Assembly (NCBI GenBank): GCA_003116995.1
Contig: BDSL01000179.1
Span: forward strand, 1-64,000
DNA from: Yamagishiella unicocca
Lineage: Eukaryota > Chlorophyta > Chlorophyceae > Chlamydomonadales > Volvocaceae
DNA: 64,000 nt
Direction: 5' to 3'
Shown: one piece after another, positions 62,103 through 64,000 of the stretch
Position numbering within the stretch: the stretch's first letter is position 1
Layout: each line of letters opens with the position of its first letter
Made by a program: the position numbers and the translations under genes
Notes under the pieces: generated by a model
What the model saw: the letters and a program-made list of their open reading frames with translations, nothing else
What the model was told of the DNA's origin: nothing
Databases searched by the model: none

Positions 62103-62904
62103 CACTGCGACGTGCGAGGCATTGCCGGAGCGATCCTAATGGCGGCTGCGCTGGGTTGAGGCTTGATGGCGTTGCTGCGGAACCGCAACTCGCTGTCAGT
62201 CGAGTGATGTGTGTATGACGGTGTGGCGGCTGTGCTCAAGGGTGGTCGGCGGACGGTCGCTCCTCGCGCCCGTTGTCTGCATCTCCTGTCTCGAGTGTTG
62301 TAGTTATGGCCAGCGGCATCTATTGTAGCCTACCAGCTCTTGCGATGTCCCGCCTCCGTAGGTGTCATTTCATAGCCCATTGCAGCCCCTTGTGGAGCAG
62401 CAGCAACGTTGCGTAGTGCGCACGCGAGCGCAAAGCAAACGCAGCTGCGCGATGGCGCTGGGGGAGGTGAGTCCGCCGGAAAGGCACGAGCGTCTTGAAC
62501 GTGCGGACGCCTCTGCGCGCTTGTGAAGACTATCGTGTGCGTGTGGGCTAGGAGAGTAGCGGGGTCTTCGGTGGAGACATGAGACTGGACTGTGACTGCA
62601 AGCAAACTGCGTCCATCTGAAAACTTCCATGGCCTGTTGTTGTTCGCACGGCATATTCGATCACGCTATTTCGTACACACAACTTGTTGACTCCGTGACA
62701 GCAGCTACCGTAATCACCCAGTTTGGCGAGACCTGGCAGAAGTAGCACAGGAGCCGTATAAGGATGTGGGCAGCTCCTGTATGGTTCGGAGCCAGCAGCA
62801 CAGATTGGCAGCCGGCTCCGCTTAATCTTTTGGACAGCTGTGGCGGTCATTGTCGAGCCTAAATCGTATTGCATTAGTCATCGTCCTATGATCCTGCTCC
62901 AGGA
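62103..62904. other. 3' intergenic region between convergent genes
   Basis: About 800 bp between two stop codons. Frames on both strands lack motifs. I see nothing else beyond presumed 3'UTRs. Confidence 0.45.
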
Positions 62905-63562
62905 TCAATTGCCCGCGTCTTCTTCGGCTTGCTCCGGAACTGTTAGAAGCCCTGACTCAACTGCCTTGTCCATGCCAGCACTTGCGGTGCGGGTACCGCT
63001 TCCGCCGGCCGAAGTAGCAGCGTCCTCGCCGCCCGCATAATCGTTGCTGGCATCTGCATTGTCGACGCCCTTATGCCCCCCGGCCCATACCACCGTGCTT
63101 TTCGTCAGTAGTTGCTTCGTGCAGTTATCGGCAGTCGAAATCTGCTGCTCCACCGTCTGCAGCTGCTGCTCCAGCCTAGCATCACCACGGCGGTCAGGTC
63201 GGATGAGACAGGCACGGGGGCGCGTGTTAGGACGCGCAATATCGGGGATGGGGCGCGAGGGTTGAATGGGTGCTTACTTGTCTAGCTGACTCGCCAGCAC
63301 GACCTCATCTGTTTCGGCAGGTTTGGAGGCCGCTACGCCCAGGCCTCCAAGAGCCAGTTGAAGCTCTTGCAATTTAGCGCGTTCCTCGCTCAGCTGGCCA
63401 CCTGCTGCTGACTCCATCTGCATAGGTCAAGCGCTCAGTAAGCTCTCGCGACACATTCAAATGGTTATTGGATGTCCTTACCGCTTCGAGAGTGGACTGG
63501 AGGAACCCAATCAGCGAGCCATCATCGAATAGCCCTTGCTGCTTGCCCGGCTTGCCAGGCAT
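62905..63562 (-). CDS. Small predicted coiled-coil protein, unrecognised
   Basis: Exons 63562-63482, 63417-63278 and 63175-62905 join in phase to 163 residues. The protein starts MPGKPGKQQGLFDDGSLIGF, continues LQSTLEA then MESAAGGQLSEERAKLQELQ, forms a coil through LASQLDKLEQQLQTVEQQIS, and ends in an acidic Gly/Ala/Ser-rich tail (AEEDAGN). I recognise no family; the size and single coil recall small adaptor or complex subunits. An acceptor (TTTTCAG/GATTCG) sits 14 bp upstream of the ATG, so a further 5' exon, coding or not, is possible. Confidence 0.5.
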
Positions 63563-64000
63563 TTTCCAATCGAATCCTGAAAAGCGAGTACCGGTACCTA
63601 CAAGTTATTGAAGGAGCACTAGACCTTTAATCAACGTTACGGACATTGAATATACCAAATTGCTGTCGGGCGCGTGTGTTGGCAATCAGAAGCAGTAGTT
63701 CGTGGTACGGCGATGGTAGTGCCCTTCATTCTCTGCTCGATGTGATCTGGTCTCTTCGCTGGCACCACAGCGAACGGGAAGCATATATTCCGTAGACGCA
63801 TCACTTTGCACTCCATGGCTACCCCTAGCTAACGCGTCGACGTCCGACAGCACACCAATAGGCGCCACGCGCCAGAACTCTTATGCAAATTTAACGGCCT
63901 TTCAAAGAGCTGTCGATACTGTTTGGCAACTTCCTTGTGTCGGAGCACACCCAGATGCAGCGCTCTGTGCGCGGGCGGGCGCGCAAGGAGACCAAGGAGG
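63563..64000. other. Window edge, no gene assigned
   Basis: The last 60 bases on the + strand read HTQMQRSVRGRARKETKE in an open frame running off the end. It could be the 5' part of the next gene, but it is too short to support. The rest shows no signal. Confidence 0.35.

Noticed and set aside
63955..64000. Start of a plus-strand gene at the right edge
   Set aside because: Fewer than 20 codons are visible, with no recognisable motif.

Overview
The window looks like nuclear DNA of a volvocine green alga (Chlamydomonas/Volvox group). The evidence is GC-rich genes split by many short GT-AG introns (one or two GC-AG), TGTAA near some 3' ends, a Ser-Pro/Glu-Pro/Ala-Pro repeat typical of algal hydroxyproline-rich cell-wall glycoproteins, early light-induced proteins, and a J-domain/ferredoxin fusion of the chloroplast CDJ type. 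All gene models below were assembled by hand from splice signals and codon phase. No rRNA, tRNA or CRISPR array was seen.

Layout. (1) 1-1881 is a minisatellite of two 9-bp words. (2) 1933-24419 is an array of about 500 copies of a 45-bp unit, organised into 2,070-bp (46-unit) higher-order repeats. One frame reads [19 protein letters not shown] wall-protein sequence but carries about 25 in-frame stops. (3) 24410-25461 holds 142-bp tandem repeats and a long palindrome inside an element with inverted ends; a 105-bp tandem repeat follows. (4) 26171-38390 holds four tandem early light-induced protein (ELIP) genes on the + strand. Each has a conserved promoter block and 5'UTR intron, and the third coding exon is nearly identical in all four. 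The spacers contain copies of a repeat ending in GTTGTTGTAACSGTTAC; one copy carries a fragment of a DDX3/Ded1-type RNA helicase. (5) 38391-41841 is gene-poor and repeat-bearing. (6) 41842-63562 is gene-dense: a chloroplast J-domain protein with a 4Fe-4S ferredoxin domain (-), a MED28-like Mediator subunit (+), a KIAA0930/DUF2045-like protein (-), an 18-exon gene joining SFI1-like centrin-binding repeats to a kelch propeller and coiled coil (+), an ER-luminal DNAJB11/ERdj3-like co-chaperone (+), and a small unrecognised coiled-coil protein (-).

The genes do not form a single pathway. Two J-domain co-chaperones for different compartments (plastid and ER) lie about 15 kb apart. The ELIP cluster looks like a stress/high-light dosage expansion kept uniform by gene conversion. 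The least ordinary items are the hierarchical 45-bp array, the SFI1-kelch protein and the captured helicase exon.
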